Assembly: GCA_022984795.1 (NCBI GenBank)
Contig: JALIHJ010000041.1
Coordinates: forward strand, 124,001 to 188,000
DNA: 64,000 bases
Reading direction: 5' to 3'
From: Fabrea salina
Taxonomy: Eukaryota > Ciliophora > Heterotrichea > Heterotrichida > Fabreidae
In this document: in pieces, positions 53,851 through 62,218 of the stretch
Layout of the letters: each line of letters starts with the position of its first letter
How positions within the stretch are numbered: the first letter of the stretch is position 1
Made by a program: the position numbers and the translations under genes
Notes under the pieces: generated by a model
Databases searched by the model: none
What the model was told of the DNA's origin: nothing
The model's input: the letters and a program-made list of their open reading frames with translations, nothing else

Positions 53851-54840
53851 ATGGGAAACTGCACAGCTTTTTTGTTCAACTGCGACTCAAACAAAAACGA
53901 AAAAAGCCCCAGAAAAGAAGAGTCCCACCCCAAGACTCTAAACGAAGAAGCTATAGTGGCTAAACAAATGTCCCCTAAACAGCAAGCCTGTCCAGAACCA
54001 AATAAAGTAGTTAACCAAGCTGCAAAGGACCACGTAGATCGCACCTTTTTGAAGTCAGCAAAGGACTCTGAGGGTTTTGTAGTTAAAGTAAGAGGAAAAG
54101 TCCTTATTCCACTAGAAGGTGAACAATACGAATGGGTTGAAAACATTAAGTTCAGCAACGAAGTCACTTATACAGGCCAAACAGTAAAAGGCAAAAGAGA
54201 AGGACTGGGATTCCAGTTCTGGAAGGATGGAAGCCGCTACGAAGGAATGTGGGCTAATGACAAGTGCAACGGACTAGGCAAACTAATACACGCCGAAAAC
54301 GACGTTTACGAAGGAGAGTGGCTGGACGATAAAATCCACGGAGTAGGCGAGTACATTCATAAAAACGGAGGCAAGTATATCGGTGAGTGGCAGAACGACA
54401 AGCAAACAGGATTTGGAGAAGAAACCTGGCCAGACGGAACTAGCTTTAAAGGGGACTTTGTGGACGGAAAGAAGCAAGGAGAAGGAACACTCCAGTTCCC
54501 AGACAAGTCTTGGTACAAAGGAGAGTTCCAAAACAACGAGATTTGGGGAGTAGGGGAGTACCACTGGCCAGACGGCCGTGTGTACAACGGAGAGTGGCAA
54601 GCCAACAAGATGCATGGAAAAGGGAAACTAGTTTGGAGTGACGGGAAGAGCTACGAAGGAGAATACTTACAAGAGAAAAAAGAAGGCTGGGGAGTTTTTA
54701 AGTGGAGTGACGGAAGAAGGTACGAAGGCTACTGGAAGAACGGAAAGCAACACGGAAAAGGAACAATTATCTACCCTAGTGGGAAAAAACTTGAGGGCGA
54801 GTGGGAGAACGGCAAAAGAATTAAAAAAGTTGAAATGTAA
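53851..54840 (+). CDS. MORN-repeat protein with acylated N-terminus
   Basis: 329 residues beginning MGNCTAFLFNCD, which fits myristoylation plus palmitoylation. From about residue 108 to 329 there are nine full MORN repeats of 23 residues plus a partial one, each of the form YEGEW...GxGxx..DG (for example YEGEWLDDKIHGVGEYIHKN). MORN repeats bind lipids and other proteins and are abundant in ciliate and apicomplexan cortical and basal structures. It is probably a membrane-linked scaffold. The next gene starts 6 nt after its stop. Confidence 0.92.
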   Translation: MGNCTAFLFNCDSNKNEKSPRKEESHPKTLNEEAIVAKQMSPKQQACPEPNKVVNQAAKDHVDRTFLKSAKDSEGFVVKVRGKVLIPLEGEQYEWVENIKFSNEVTYTGQTVKGKREGLGFQFWKDGSRYEGMWANDKCNGLGKLIHAENDVYEGEWLDDKIHGVGEYIHKNGGKYIGEWQNDKQTGFGEETWPDGTSFKGDFVDGKKQGEGTLQFPDKSWYKGEFQNNEIWGVGEYHWPDGRVYNGEWQANKMHGKGKLVWSDGKSYEGEYLQEKKEGWGVFKWSDGRRYEGYWKNGKQHGKGTIIYPSGKKLEGEWENGKRIKKVEM

Positions 54841-54846
54841 TCTTAA

Positions 54847-55449
54847 ATGGCGAGTGGTTACCAACTGAAAATAATAGTCTTAGGAGACTCAGGAGTTGGA
54901 AAGACATGCCTGTTAAACAGGTACGTCAAGCAGGAGTACACTCAGTTATATAGAGCAACTATAGGGGCAGACTTTTTGCTTAAAGAAATTGTGCTGGACG
55001 AGAGGCACATTGCGCTTCAGTTGTGGGACACAGCTGGGCAAGAGCGTTTTCAGAGTTTAGGAATGGCTTTTTACAGAGGGGCAGACGCGTGCTTGCTTGT
55101 ATACGACATTACGGACTTCAGCTCTTTCGAAGGACTGTCTAAGTGGAGAAGTGAGTTTTTAAACCAGTCCAATCCTTCTGAGCCAGATACTTTTCCATTT
55201 GTTGTTTTGGGGAACAAGTGCGACAGGGAACTCGAAAGGGCCGTTTCCAAAGAAAGGGCTGAGGAGTGGTGTGCTGAGATGAACATGCTGCACTATGAAG
55301 TCTCTGCAAAGGATAACGTAAACGTGGAAGACCCCTTCACTGAAGTAAGTAGGTTAGCTATGACAAGGGAGTCCAAGTTCAAAACCCAAAGTAAAGGCAA
55401 CATCCAGCTTGCCAAAAAAAACACCCAACAAAAGAAAAAATGCTGTTAA
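54847..55449 (+). CDS. RAB7: Rab7-like GTPase
   Basis: 200 residues. Motifs: GDSGVGKTCLLNRYV, YRATIGADFLLKEI (Rab7 effector region), WDTAGQERFQSLGMAFYRGADA (Rab7 switch II), GNKCDRE and SAKD. The C-terminus KKKCC is a CC geranylgeranylation signal. Rab7 controls late endosome, phagosome and lysosome traffic, which matters in a phagotrophic ciliate. It is convergent with the RAD51-paralogue gene, with 2 nt between stop codons. Confidence 0.94.
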   Translation: MASGYQLKIIVLGDSGVGKTCLLNRYVKQEYTQLYRATIGADFLLKEIVLDERHIALQLWDTAGQERFQSLGMAFYRGADACLLVYDITDFSSFEGLSKWRSEFLNQSNPSEPDTFPFVVLGNKCDRELERAVSKERAEEWCAEMNMLHYEVSAKDNVNVEDPFTEVSRLAMTRESKFKTQSKGNIQLAKKNTQQKKKCC

Positions 55450-55451
55450 TA

Positions 55452-56183
55452 CTAATCAATAAAAGTAAGTCCTTGGTTGTTTACTTCGAAAAGTAGTTCT
55501 TTAACTGGAATGTGATCTGAAAACACCACTCTCAAAATTCTTTCTTCACGAGTTTTGTACAAAGCAAACCTAGTGTTTACTAAGTTAGCCCAGTTAGTGC
55601 CTAAAGAAGGTACCACTGAACCCTGCATATCAGAAACTACGTTGTTGATGCAGAGCACCACAAGCCCGTGTTTAACTGACAAGTGCTTTAAAACAATACT
55701 TATAACACTGAGTAGCTGAGACTTTTTGATGTTGTCTTCTTTTGAGCCAGAAAAGTCCTCATTGATCAGGGGAGGTAGACTGTCCAGCACAAACAGTTTG
55801 GTGGTTTGGTTTTCCTCAAGCACTTTTTTAAGTTCTTCGTTTATGTAGTACATCTGCTCGTCTAAGTAGTTAGCGTGCCTTACTAGTAAGCTTGAATTAT
55901 CTAGTTCCAGTGCTCTCAGCCTACTTAAACTTAGGGGCTTCTGAGTAGTTAAGTAGTAACACTTGCAGCCCTTAGAGATAAAACACTTAGCAAGTTGGAG
56001 TGCAAAGTTAGTTTTGCCTGAGCCTGCTTCTCCTACTACTTCGTATATTCCCCCTGGCTTGAAACCGCCTAATTTGGAGTCAAGAGCTTCTATTCCAGTA
56101 AACCACCAGTTGTCTTGTAAGCTTTCAACACTTTGAATGGTGACTTGTTCGCCTTCGTTCCTCAGCCAATTTGGCCACTCCAT
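55452..56183 (-). CDS. RAD51 paralogue (XRCC3-like) RecA-family ATPase
   Basis: 243 residues. FTGIEALDSKLGGFKPGGIYEVVGEAGSGKTNFALQLA (in parts) includes the lead-in and Walker A (GEAGSGKT) of RAD51-family proteins; KLFVLDSLPPLI is Walker B. VVPSLGTNWANLVNTRFALYKT matches the PxLGxxWxxxxxTR block near the C-terminus. The N-terminal HhH domain of RAD51 is missing, as in paralogues. These proteins help load RAD51 in homologous recombination; XRCC3 is the closest impression, but RAD51C or others cannot be excluded. Confidence 0.82.
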   Translation of the reverse strand: MEWPNWLRNEGEQVTIQSVESLQDNWWFTGIEALDSKLGGFKPGGIYEVVGEAGSGKTNFALQLAKCFISKGCKCYYLTTQKPLSLSRLRALELDNSSLLVRHANYLDEQMYYINEELKKVLEENQTTKLFVLDSLPPLINEDFSGSKEDNIKKSQLLSVISIVLKHLSVKHGLVVLCINNVVSDMQGSVVPSLGTNWANLVNTRFALYKTREERILRVVFSDHIPVKELLFEVNNQGLTFID

Positions 56184-56211
56184 TTAAATCTACTCCATTT
56201 TTGTTTACAAT
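56184..56211. promoter_or_regulatory. 28-bp divergent spacer
   Basis: The only sequence between the starts of the RAD51-paralogue gene and the next gene. It contains TTTAAAT at one end and TTTACAAT at the other. It is inferred to hold both core promoters. Confidence 0.4.
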
Positions 56212-57072
56212 ATGCAAAATCCGGTCAGAAAATCCCCAGAAATGCCTAGAAATGAAGCTAACTTATCTCAATTAGAAATAGAACTGCAATATGGACACGC
56301 AAACAAGTACGAGTCCGAAAGAGTAAACAGTCTAGAAAGGAACATTATGACTAACACTCAAGGAGACTTACTTCTAGGTCCAATCATCAAGCACCTAGTT
56401 GAACTTAATTACCCAATTGCCAACACGATGATATCTTACTTTTCAGCTCAAAGAGAGAAGTTTGTGTTTGTAGGCAATGACCCCCTGCCGCCCTCTGCAG
56501 CAATTCCAGTTAGAGACATAACCTTTCCTCTGCAAATTAAGTGCCGCTACAACACTCGACTGGACCCAACATCACTAAACAACTACCAAACACAGTTTGA
56601 CGACGACGACGCTTCAGACAAAGGAGGAAAGGGAGGAAGAAGAACTAAAGAAAGAAAAATAGGCTACATCATTGAAAAAGTAGCTAGGTGGAGGAACCTC
56701 TACAACGGAGTAACTAACTCCAAAGGCGAAACAGTCAGACTAACTCTGGAGGAAGCTGCACTCCAAGTTTCTATTTCTAAGAAGTCACTTGACGACTACT
56801 TGCTGCAACTGCGCTTTGGAAGGAAGTTCGGGTTTAACTTCGAAGAACACAAAAACGACAAAGTAGGCCTTTTAAGGGCTTATGTTAAAAAGTACAAAAC
56901 TATCCAAAGTGAACTTGCCAAACTGCCTATGGGTTCAGAAATCCCCAGAGAAATAGCTGAGCAACTCACCCAAAAAGGAACTCCTTCCTGCAAAAACAGA
57001 CGTTGTTGTGTGCCTCCTCCAGGAGTCCTTAAAATGCCACAACAATTCTCAAGTGACCAAAGGTTTTCTTAA
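56212..57072 (+). CDS. Unrecognised 286-residue protein with basic helical core
   Basis: The N-terminal third is polar, with a hydrophobic helix (NYPIANTMISYF). A loop of acidic and glycine-rich residues (DDDDASDKGGKGGRR) precedes a compact core at about residues 145-235: KIGYIIEKVARWRNLYNG, TLEEAALQVSISKKSLDDYL and LRFGRKFGFNFEEH. The pattern of helices with a Ser-Lys-Lys-Ser turn resembles a helix-turn-helix DNA-binding unit. The C-terminus has a Cys-rich motif (CKNRRCCVPPPG). A nuclear regulator is possible, but no function is assigned. Confidence 0.75.
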   Translation: MQNPVRKSPEMPRNEANLSQLEIELQYGHANKYESERVNSLERNIMTNTQGDLLLGPIIKHLVELNYPIANTMISYFSAQREKFVFVGNDPLPPSAAIPVRDITFPLQIKCRYNTRLDPTSLNNYQTQFDDDDASDKGGKGGRRTKERKIGYIIEKVARWRNLYNGVTNSKGETVRLTLEEAALQVSISKKSLDDYLLQLRFGRKFGFNFEEHKNDKVGLLRAYVKKYKTIQSELAKLPMGSEIPREIAEQLTQKGTPSCKNRRCCVPPPGVLKMPQQFSSDQRFS

Positions 57073-57104
57073 CTGCTTAATTTAATTGGACTTAATAAAG
57101 TTTC

Positions 57105-58694
57105 ATGGAAGAAAAGCGCAACTCCAAAATAGGACTTCAAATGTTGAACAGTCCTTTTAAACTCCCAACTGACGAAGAAGTTTTCATCACCAGAGAAGCT
57201 GAACGACAAGAAAAACTCGAACAAAAAGAAAAAGCCAAGAACCTAAGAGTCTGGGACAAAGAAATCTCCTGCAACAAAGGCCACTTAAAACGACCTAAAG
57301 ACTCTGAATTCAGTGTAGACCCTATCACACCCGATCAAGCCCAAAAAACTCTAAAACCCAAAGAAAGGAACCTAATCTCAGCAGCTATGGAGATAGTTAA
57401 CAGCCGAAAGGCCCAAAACCAAAAGTCCGAAAACATTCGAGACTACGTTGAACAGAAAAAAGAAATCTTCCGAGTAGAAATGAAGTACAGAATACTCAAA
57501 GAAGAACGCGAAAAGATCCAAAAGAAAATCAACAGCAAAGAAACCGCCTTAAAACGCAGTGAAGAAATGCTCAAAAAAGACCAAGAAAGGTTCAGCGAAC
57601 ATATCTCCAGAATCGACTTGCAAGTAGAAGAAGCCAAAGTCCAAGCCGACCAAGAAGCACACGCCCGCAAAGACAGAGAAGCCGAAGCCAAACAACTCGA
57701 ACAAAAAAAAGCAGCCATCACTGCTGAAATCAACCGCAACGAAGAGTACTTAGAAGTGCTTCACAAGCACAAAGAGTTTCTGGACCAACTAACTCCTCCT
57801 GAATGGCTCGAAGAGAACCAAGAGTACCTAGAAACCCAAAAAGAAAGACTTAAAAAAGAATGGGTCAACAAAAAGCACTTAGAAGACTCTGGAGAAAGAG
57901 TGCCTAGAAGGAAGTCTTTGAAAATAAAAACCACTAACTTAGAACAAGAGTTCGAAGACCTCTACCAAAAAGGAATTATCCAAGTAAACGATAAAGACAG
58001 GATGTACTTCACTGAACCCGAACAACTCACTTCAATTCTAAAAGAACTAGAAGACAACAACCTGTTCTTAATTGAACTCATCCAAGAAATGGACCACCAA
58101 CTCGAAGTAGCCAAGAGCGAGTTCGAACTAGTCAAGAAAAACAACAAAAACAGAGACCAAGAACTCAGAAGGAACAAAGAACACCTAACTGCGCAACTCA
58201 AGTCAACAGAATACAAACTGAACTCAATGAACAAAAAGAAGTTCACCATAGAAGAAGTAGAGGAGTCCACAAGCTCAGCACAGAACCTCAGAGAGCAGCT
58301 AGCGAAGACCTTCACGGAGCTAGGCTTCGAAGAAGACTCAGCCTTACAGCCCATAGAGATGCTCAAGATGCTAGAAGACCTCATAAACTCTTTAGTTGAG
58401 AAACTCAACGAGAAACGAAAAACCAACGAAAAAGAAATAGAACAACTAGAAAGCGAAAAAGAAAAAGAAAGACGTGCTAGAGGCCGTGAAAAGGCCCAAG
58501 AACTCGAAGAAAAGAAAAACCAAGAACGCATTAAACTTGCCCAAGAGCGAGCTGAAAGGCCCAGCTTCAAAAAAGTAGGAAGGGCTCCTGTGTTCAAAGC
58601 AAGAATTCAAAAGAAGAAGAAACAAAAAGTAGTCAAGGAAGTCCAGAAGTCCGAAGCCGAACAAATCAAAGAGTTCATTGAAGAAACTACTTAG
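57105..58694 (+). CDS. CFAP100: CFAP100-like coiled-coil ciliary protein
   Basis: 529 residues, mostly coiled coil. The section KEIFRVEMKYRILKEEREKI to YLEVLHKHKEFLDQLTPPEW (about residues 110-230) fits the DUF4200 domain, and YFTEPEQLTSILKELEDNNL (about 300) is the conserved downstream motif (FxdPxqLxxxxxxLEexNL) of CFAP100/CCDC37. CFAP100 with CFAP73 forms the MIA complex that anchors and controls the I1/f inner-arm dynein. Other DUF4200 proteins (CFAP73, CCDC38) are alternatives. The C-terminus is very charged. Confidence 0.82.
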   Translation: MEEKRNSKIGLQMLNSPFKLPTDEEVFITREAERQEKLEQKEKAKNLRVWDKEISCNKGHLKRPKDSEFSVDPITPDQAQKTLKPKERNLISAAMEIVNSRKAQNQKSENIRDYVEQKKEIFRVEMKYRILKEEREKIQKKINSKETALKRSEEMLKKDQERFSEHISRIDLQVEEAKVQADQEAHARKDREAEAKQLEQKKAAITAEINRNEEYLEVLHKHKEFLDQLTPPEWLEENQEYLETQKERLKKEWVNKKHLEDSGERVPRRKSLKIKTTNLEQEFEDLYQKGIIQVNDKDRMYFTEPEQLTSILKELEDNNLFLIELIQEMDHQLEVAKSEFELVKKNNKNRDQELRRNKEHLTAQLKSTEYKLNSMNKKKFTIEEVEESTSSAQNLREQLAKTFTELGFEEDSALQPIEMLKMLEDLINSLVEKLNEKRKTNEKEIEQLESEKEKERRARGREKAQELEEKKNQERIKLAQERAERPSFKKVGRAPVFKARIQKKKKQKVVKEVQKSEAEQIKEFIEETT

Positions 58695-58716
58695 TAACTT
58701 AATGTATAAAATTAGA

Positions 58717-59376
58717 ATGTCAAGTGAAGAACTTCTACTAAAACTCCAACAGAAAGAAGAAGAGTTCCAGGACCTAAAATCAGAGTTTGAAGAATTCCAG
58801 GACATGAGCAAAAGCATAGAAGCCGAACTCGAATCTGAGCTTGAAAGGTCCTCTCTGAAAATCAATCAACTCGAAAAACAAAACTCAGAACTTACAGAGG
58901 AACTTTCCAAGTACAAGTCCAACCACATAAGCAACGCCAAAGAACTCGAAAACATCAACACTAAGTATAAAGACGAAATCAGCACTCTGCAAGAAAAGCT
59001 CAAACAAGCACAGAGGAAATTGCGGCATTTAGAAACAGACCTGGACTTTTACAAGTCTAAGTCCAGAGAGAAAGACTTTGAAATAGACAAGTTAACTGAG
59101 TTCTACCACAAAACCCTTGAAGATCTAGCTATTACTTGCTCAGAACTAGAGTCTTTGAAAGACTACAACGAGGAAAACACTTACAGACTCAAAGAACAAC
59201 TTGCAGAACTGAACAATGAACTACACATTGCTAAGCGGAAGTCACTTAAGCGCATTCAGTCGCATAAAAATGAAATGAAAAATGTTTACGGCTCACTAAA
59301 AAGTTCTATGTCGGGACAAAGTGCACAGGTCATGCTAGACCTTATGATTAGCTCACTTAACTCCCAACTTAAGTGA
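58717..59376 (+). CDS. NUDE/NDEL1-like coiled-coil dynein regulator
   Basis: 219 residues from MSSEELLLKLQQKEEE (an in-frame ATG at 58702 is a possible alternative start). The N-terminal EEFQDMSKSIEAELESELER matches the conserved NDE1/NDEL1 motif (EFQexSxElEaELEaqLeq). The rest is a coiled coil to about residue 175. NUDE proteins bind LIS1 and cytoplasmic dynein intermediate chain and act in nuclear and organelle positioning. The gene ends in TGA, rare here, and is convergent with a short gene. It directly follows CFAP100 on the same strand. Confidence 0.8.
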   Translation: MSSEELLLKLQQKEEEFQDLKSEFEEFQDMSKSIEAELESELERSSLKINQLEKQNSELTEELSKYKSNHISNAKELENINTKYKDEISTLQEKLKQAQRKLRHLETDLDFYKSKSREKDFEIDKLTEFYHKTLEDLAITCSELESLKDYNEENTYRLKEQLAELNNELHIAKRKSLKRIQSHKNEMKNVYGSLKSSMSGQSAQVMLDLMISSLNSQLK

Positions 59377-59392
59377 ATATTTAAACTTAATT

Positions 59393-59719
59393 TTAATCGG
59401 AACAGAACATAGTCCAGTATTCACAGACACTATCTAAGTGGGTTGCGTTCTGTTCAGTCACGAGCAGTGCTGTTTGGAGCCGACTGATCTCTTCAAGGAG
59501 TTTGTTGGTGGACCTCCTTTTTCTCTGGGCTTCTCTTTGTTGTTCTACTCCAATCCTTTTAAGCAGTTCTTTGAGGTCACACACAGTGTTTTTGAGGGAT
59601 TCTTTCTCGCTGCACAATTTGTCGATTGTGTTTTGGAGGATGCTTACCTCTTGTGTGTGGCTTAGTTGAGGTGCTTGTTCTGGACCCAAGTGGTTTGTGC
59701 AGGAGGCAATGTTCAGCAT
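59393..59719 (-). CDS. Short coiled-coil protein, 108 residues
   Basis: A short protein whose middle (about residues 22-95: VSILQNTIDKLCSEKESLKN, RRSTNKLLEEISRLQTALLV) is a coiled coil. The N-terminus has two Cys/His residues (CTNHLG) and the C-terminus is YWTMFCSD. No family is recognised. The coding-like codon use, AT-rich promoter upstream and tight convergence with the NUDE-like gene (16 nt between stops) support a real gene. Confidence 0.65.
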   Translation of the reverse strand: MLNIASCTNHLGPEQAPQLSHTQEVSILQNTIDKLCSEKESLKNTVCDLKELLKRIGVEQQREAQRKRRSTNKLLEEISRLQTALLVTEQNATHLDSVCEYWTMFCSD

Positions 59720-59783
59720 GATTAAGTTTGTTTATTAATGGCCACTTGACAAGCCCCTTTCTAGATAATTTAAGACTTACTGT

Positions 59784-61250
59784 TTAAGCTGCGTAGTATG
59801 TACTAAACCTCAAGTTCTCATACACTCTGTTAAGGGCGTTAACGTAGGCAGCCTCCCTGTAACTGATTGCAAAGCGCTTAGATGTATTGATGGTGCTCAC
59901 TACGGCGTCGTGCATAAAGTCTTGAAGAGCAGTTCTCAATAACTCCAAGTCAGACACCACGTCCATGCTTTCAAGTTCCAACTCCTCTCCAATGATTCCT
60001 CCAATGGTTTCAAGAACTTTTTGGTTTGACCTTTGTTCCCACCTTTTAGTGAGTTTTCCAGGACTGATGTGTCCTATGTTTTTAACGTACTCAAAGAAAG
60101 AAGATATCACCCCTCCTGAGCTCATTAAGATGTCTGGGAATATTATAGTTCCGTGCTTCTTTAAAAAGTCTTCTGCCTTAGAGGTCACAGGCATATTGGC
60201 TCCTTCGCAGATCACTTTGGCTTTGAGTAAGTGCACGTTCGAAAGGTTAATCGCGCACTCTTTAGCACATGCCAAAAAGATGTCACAGGGTTTCTCCAAG
60301 ATCGAGTCTATTCTTGAGTAAGTTTCTCCGCCGTCGAATCCCTTCACAGTTTGGTGTCTGTCAAAGTGCCTTTTAAGGGCTTTGATGTCAAGTCCTTCTT
60401 TGTTGTAAGTCCCTCCGTCCCACTCAATAACTCCTACTATTCTGCCTTTCTCGAACTCGTCAATGAACTTAGCAGAGTGGTACCCTACGTTTCCGAAGCC
60501 TTGGATGATGTAAGTTTTGTCGCCTAGTTGGTTGGACATCTCGATGGGGTCAGTTACGTCTGAGTCTGACATAAAAGTTCTTAAAGCATAGTACAAGCCA
60601 AGCCCAGTAGCTTCGACTCTTCCTGGAATCCCTCCGCTGTCTTCAGGCTTTCCAGTGACTGAAGCCTGTGCTTCAGTGTCATTGGGCGAAAACTGAACGT
60701 ACTCGTCCATAAGCCAAGCCATAGTGTTAGTGTTTGTGCCCATGTCAGGTCCTGGAACGTCCAAAGCGGGGCCCATGAAACCCGCTCTTTGGATTTCTTG
60801 GGCATACCTCCTAGTGAGGCGTTCTAGTTCTGAACTGCTTAGTTCTTTAGGGTCTACAGAAACACCTCCGTGGGCTCCTCCATAAGGAATGTCAATACAA
60901 GCCATTTTAAGGGTCATGATGGCAGCTAAGGCTTCGATTTCCTGGAGCTTCATGCCAGGAGCATAACGGATTCCGCCTTTCATTGGAAGAGTGTGGATTG
61001 AGTGGTGGGCTCTGTAAGCTTCAAAGAAATCCATTGATCCATCGTCCCTCCTTATAGGAATAGTACATTCAAGAATGTGCGAGCAGTTCTTGAGGCCTTC
61101 AATAAAAGTAGTAGGAATTCGAGTGTAAGTGCTGGCTCTGTCTATTAGGGACCAAACCATTTCCCTAAGACTGGGTTCTGGTGGAATGTTCAGTCTGCTT
61201 AGTCGAGACCGCTTTACCAGCAGGCTTTTGTCAGCCACCTTTTTAAGCAT
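59784..61250 (-). CDS. Glutamate dehydrogenase with catalytic Lys replaced by His
   Basis: 488 residues. The N-terminus MLKKVADKSLLVKRSRLSRL looks like a mitochondrial presequence. Family motifs: MKGGIRYAPGM (Lys91), MTLKMACIDIPYGGAHGGV (Lys115, then His127), LDVPGPDMGTNTNTMAW (Asp164) and QGFGNVGYHSAKF (NAD(P)-binding loop). In bovine GDH the segment reads GGAKAG with catalytic Lys126; here that residue is His (codon CAC at 60870-60872, minus strand). All other catalytic residues are kept. The enzyme normally converts glutamate to 2-oxoglutarate and ammonia; activity of this version is uncertain. Confidence 0.93.
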   Translation of the reverse strand: MLKKVADKSLLVKRSRLSRLNIPPEPSLREMVWSLIDRASTYTRIPTTFIEGLKNCSHILECTIPIRRDDGSMDFFEAYRAHHSIHTLPMKGGIRYAPGMKLQEIEALAAIMTLKMACIDIPYGGAHGGVSVDPKELSSSELERLTRRYAQEIQRAGFMGPALDVPGPDMGTNTNTMAWLMDEYVQFSPNDTEAQASVTGKPEDSGGIPGRVEATGLGLYYALRTFMSDSDVTDPIEMSNQLGDKTYIIQGFGNVGYHSAKFIDEFEKGRIVGVIEWDGGTYNKEGLDIKALKRHFDRHQTVKGFDGGETYSRIDSILEKPCDIFLACAKECAINLSNVHLLKAKVICEGANMPVTSKAEDFLKKHGTIIFPDILMSSGGVISSFFEYVKNIGHISPGKLTKRWEQRSNQKVLETIGGIIGEELELESMDVVSDLELLRTALQDFMHDAVVSTINTSKRFAISYREAAYVNALNRVYENLRFSTYYAA

Positions 61251-61263
61251 AATTTTCTAAGAA

Positions 61264-61503
61264 ATGCCACATATTTTAAGGCTTATTGAACTAAACAAGC
61301 AGTGTATTATTGAAGGGTTAGATTAAAAAGTACTAAAACTTGTTAAAGTTGTGGGGATTCCTTTTGTGTGTGTCGTTGGAGTTGTGGACCTTGTTGAAGC
61401 TAGAAATAATTTTCCTTACCTTTCTGAGCTCAGAGTTTATTTGGACGAAAAGGTGATTATTACTGATCGGAGGGACTCTTACCATATTGTTATTACAGCT
61501 TAA
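61264..61503 (+). CDS. Possible small gene with one in-frame TAA, uncertain
   Basis: From ATG at 61264 to TAA at 61503 there are 79 codons in one frame, interrupted only by a TAA at 61324-61326. The second part reads as plausible protein (VVGIPFVCVVGVVDLVEARN, FPYLSELRVYLDEKVIITD) with coding-like codon use, and the final TAA overlaps the stop of the convergent gene, as real genes here do. No 15-nt GT...TAG intron covers the internal TAA. It could be a pseudogene, a gene with an unusual intron, a stop read-through, or chance. Confidence 0.3.
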
Positions 61504-62042
61504 TGGTTACTTTTGCGCAAAATATTCACTTTTATGGTTCTTGAAGGAAGAACAAGTTCAGGTTCTGGTTGTGGTTGTGGAAGTTTTTGACTGTAAAGCC
61601 TTCTATGGTAGTGAGTTTTAGGTCTTGCGTAAAAGTTTCTTTTGAGTTGTACTTTGTTGTTGGAAGGGCTTATGGACCTTCCGCTTATGCTGATAGAAGA
61701 GTCTCTTGAAGCAAAGTCAGGAAAGATAGACTTCAACTTTCCTTTTGCTAAGGGCTTGTTTGACTGGTTCAATCTTTTAGCATGGCCAAATGCACTGAAA
61801 GTGCTTGTGAACTCTTTACTGCCTCCTGAGTAGTTTTGGTTTTTAGGAGTGTAGTACCTTGGAATCTCACTGGTTTCAACATTTTTGCTTGTAATCTGAA
61901 CAGAATGTTTTAACTTGTAGTGAGAAGCCAGTTTTTCGATAAGTATTTTATCGTCTACAGGCTCTTCAATGTTAAAGATCTTTTTGTTTTTAAGCATCAA
62001 AGGCTTTTGAGTAAAACTGAATTTTTTGTTATATTTTTCCAT
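61500..62042 (-). CDS. Basic Ser-rich protein, unrecognised, 180 residues
   Basis: A hydrophilic protein rich in Lys, Ser, Asn and Pro (for example SISISGRSISPSNNKVQLK) with Tyr-containing short motifs near the C-terminus (RPKTHYHRRLYSQ). Residues 26-50 could form a helix (EEPVDDKILIEKLASHYKLK). It is likely disordered, perhaps a cytoskeleton-linked protein. A 35-codon ORF ends immediately before its ATG. Confidence 0.7.
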   Translation of the reverse strand: MEKYNKKFSFTQKPLMLKNKKIFNIEEPVDDKILIEKLASHYKLKHSVQITSKNVETSEIPRYYTPKNQNYSGGSKEFTSTFSAFGHAKRLNQSNKPLAKGKLKSIFPDFASRDSSISISGRSISPSNNKVQLKRNFYARPKTHYHRRLYSQKLPQPQPEPELVLPSRTIKVNILRKSNH

Positions 62043-62150
62043 TTATTGGGAGACACTGAGGTGCCTGGGGAATGTTAGAGAGGCGGGAGGCCATTCAAAG
62101 GAATGGTACAAAGGACTCTTTTGCTTTCGGCAATCCTCAGAGGTTGCCAT
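62043..62150 (-). CDS. Possible 35-residue micro-gene, uncertain
   Basis: ATG at 62150 in the context AATAATAAAATGG, like other starts in this window, opens 35 codons (MATSEDCRKQKSPLYHSFEW to HLSVSQ) ending in TAA, which is directly followed by the ATG of the next gene (TAAATG). The same stop-start junction occurs between the macrodomain and mannosidase genes. The peptide is not recognised, so it may also be an upstream ORF of the following mRNA or chance. Confidence 0.3.
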   Translation of the reverse strand: MATSEDCRKQKSPLYHSFEWPPASLTFPRHLSVSQ

Positions 62151-62218
62151 TTTATTATTCTAAATGTGAGGCCAAAAACACTTTTTATTTACAAACTTAA
62201 CTACATAAAATGCTTAAA

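Noticed and set aside
57962-58597. A 211-codon minus-strand open frame within CFAP100
   Set aside because: Ser/Leu/Phe-rich antisense shadow of a coiled-coil gene; no promoter-like context and no family match.
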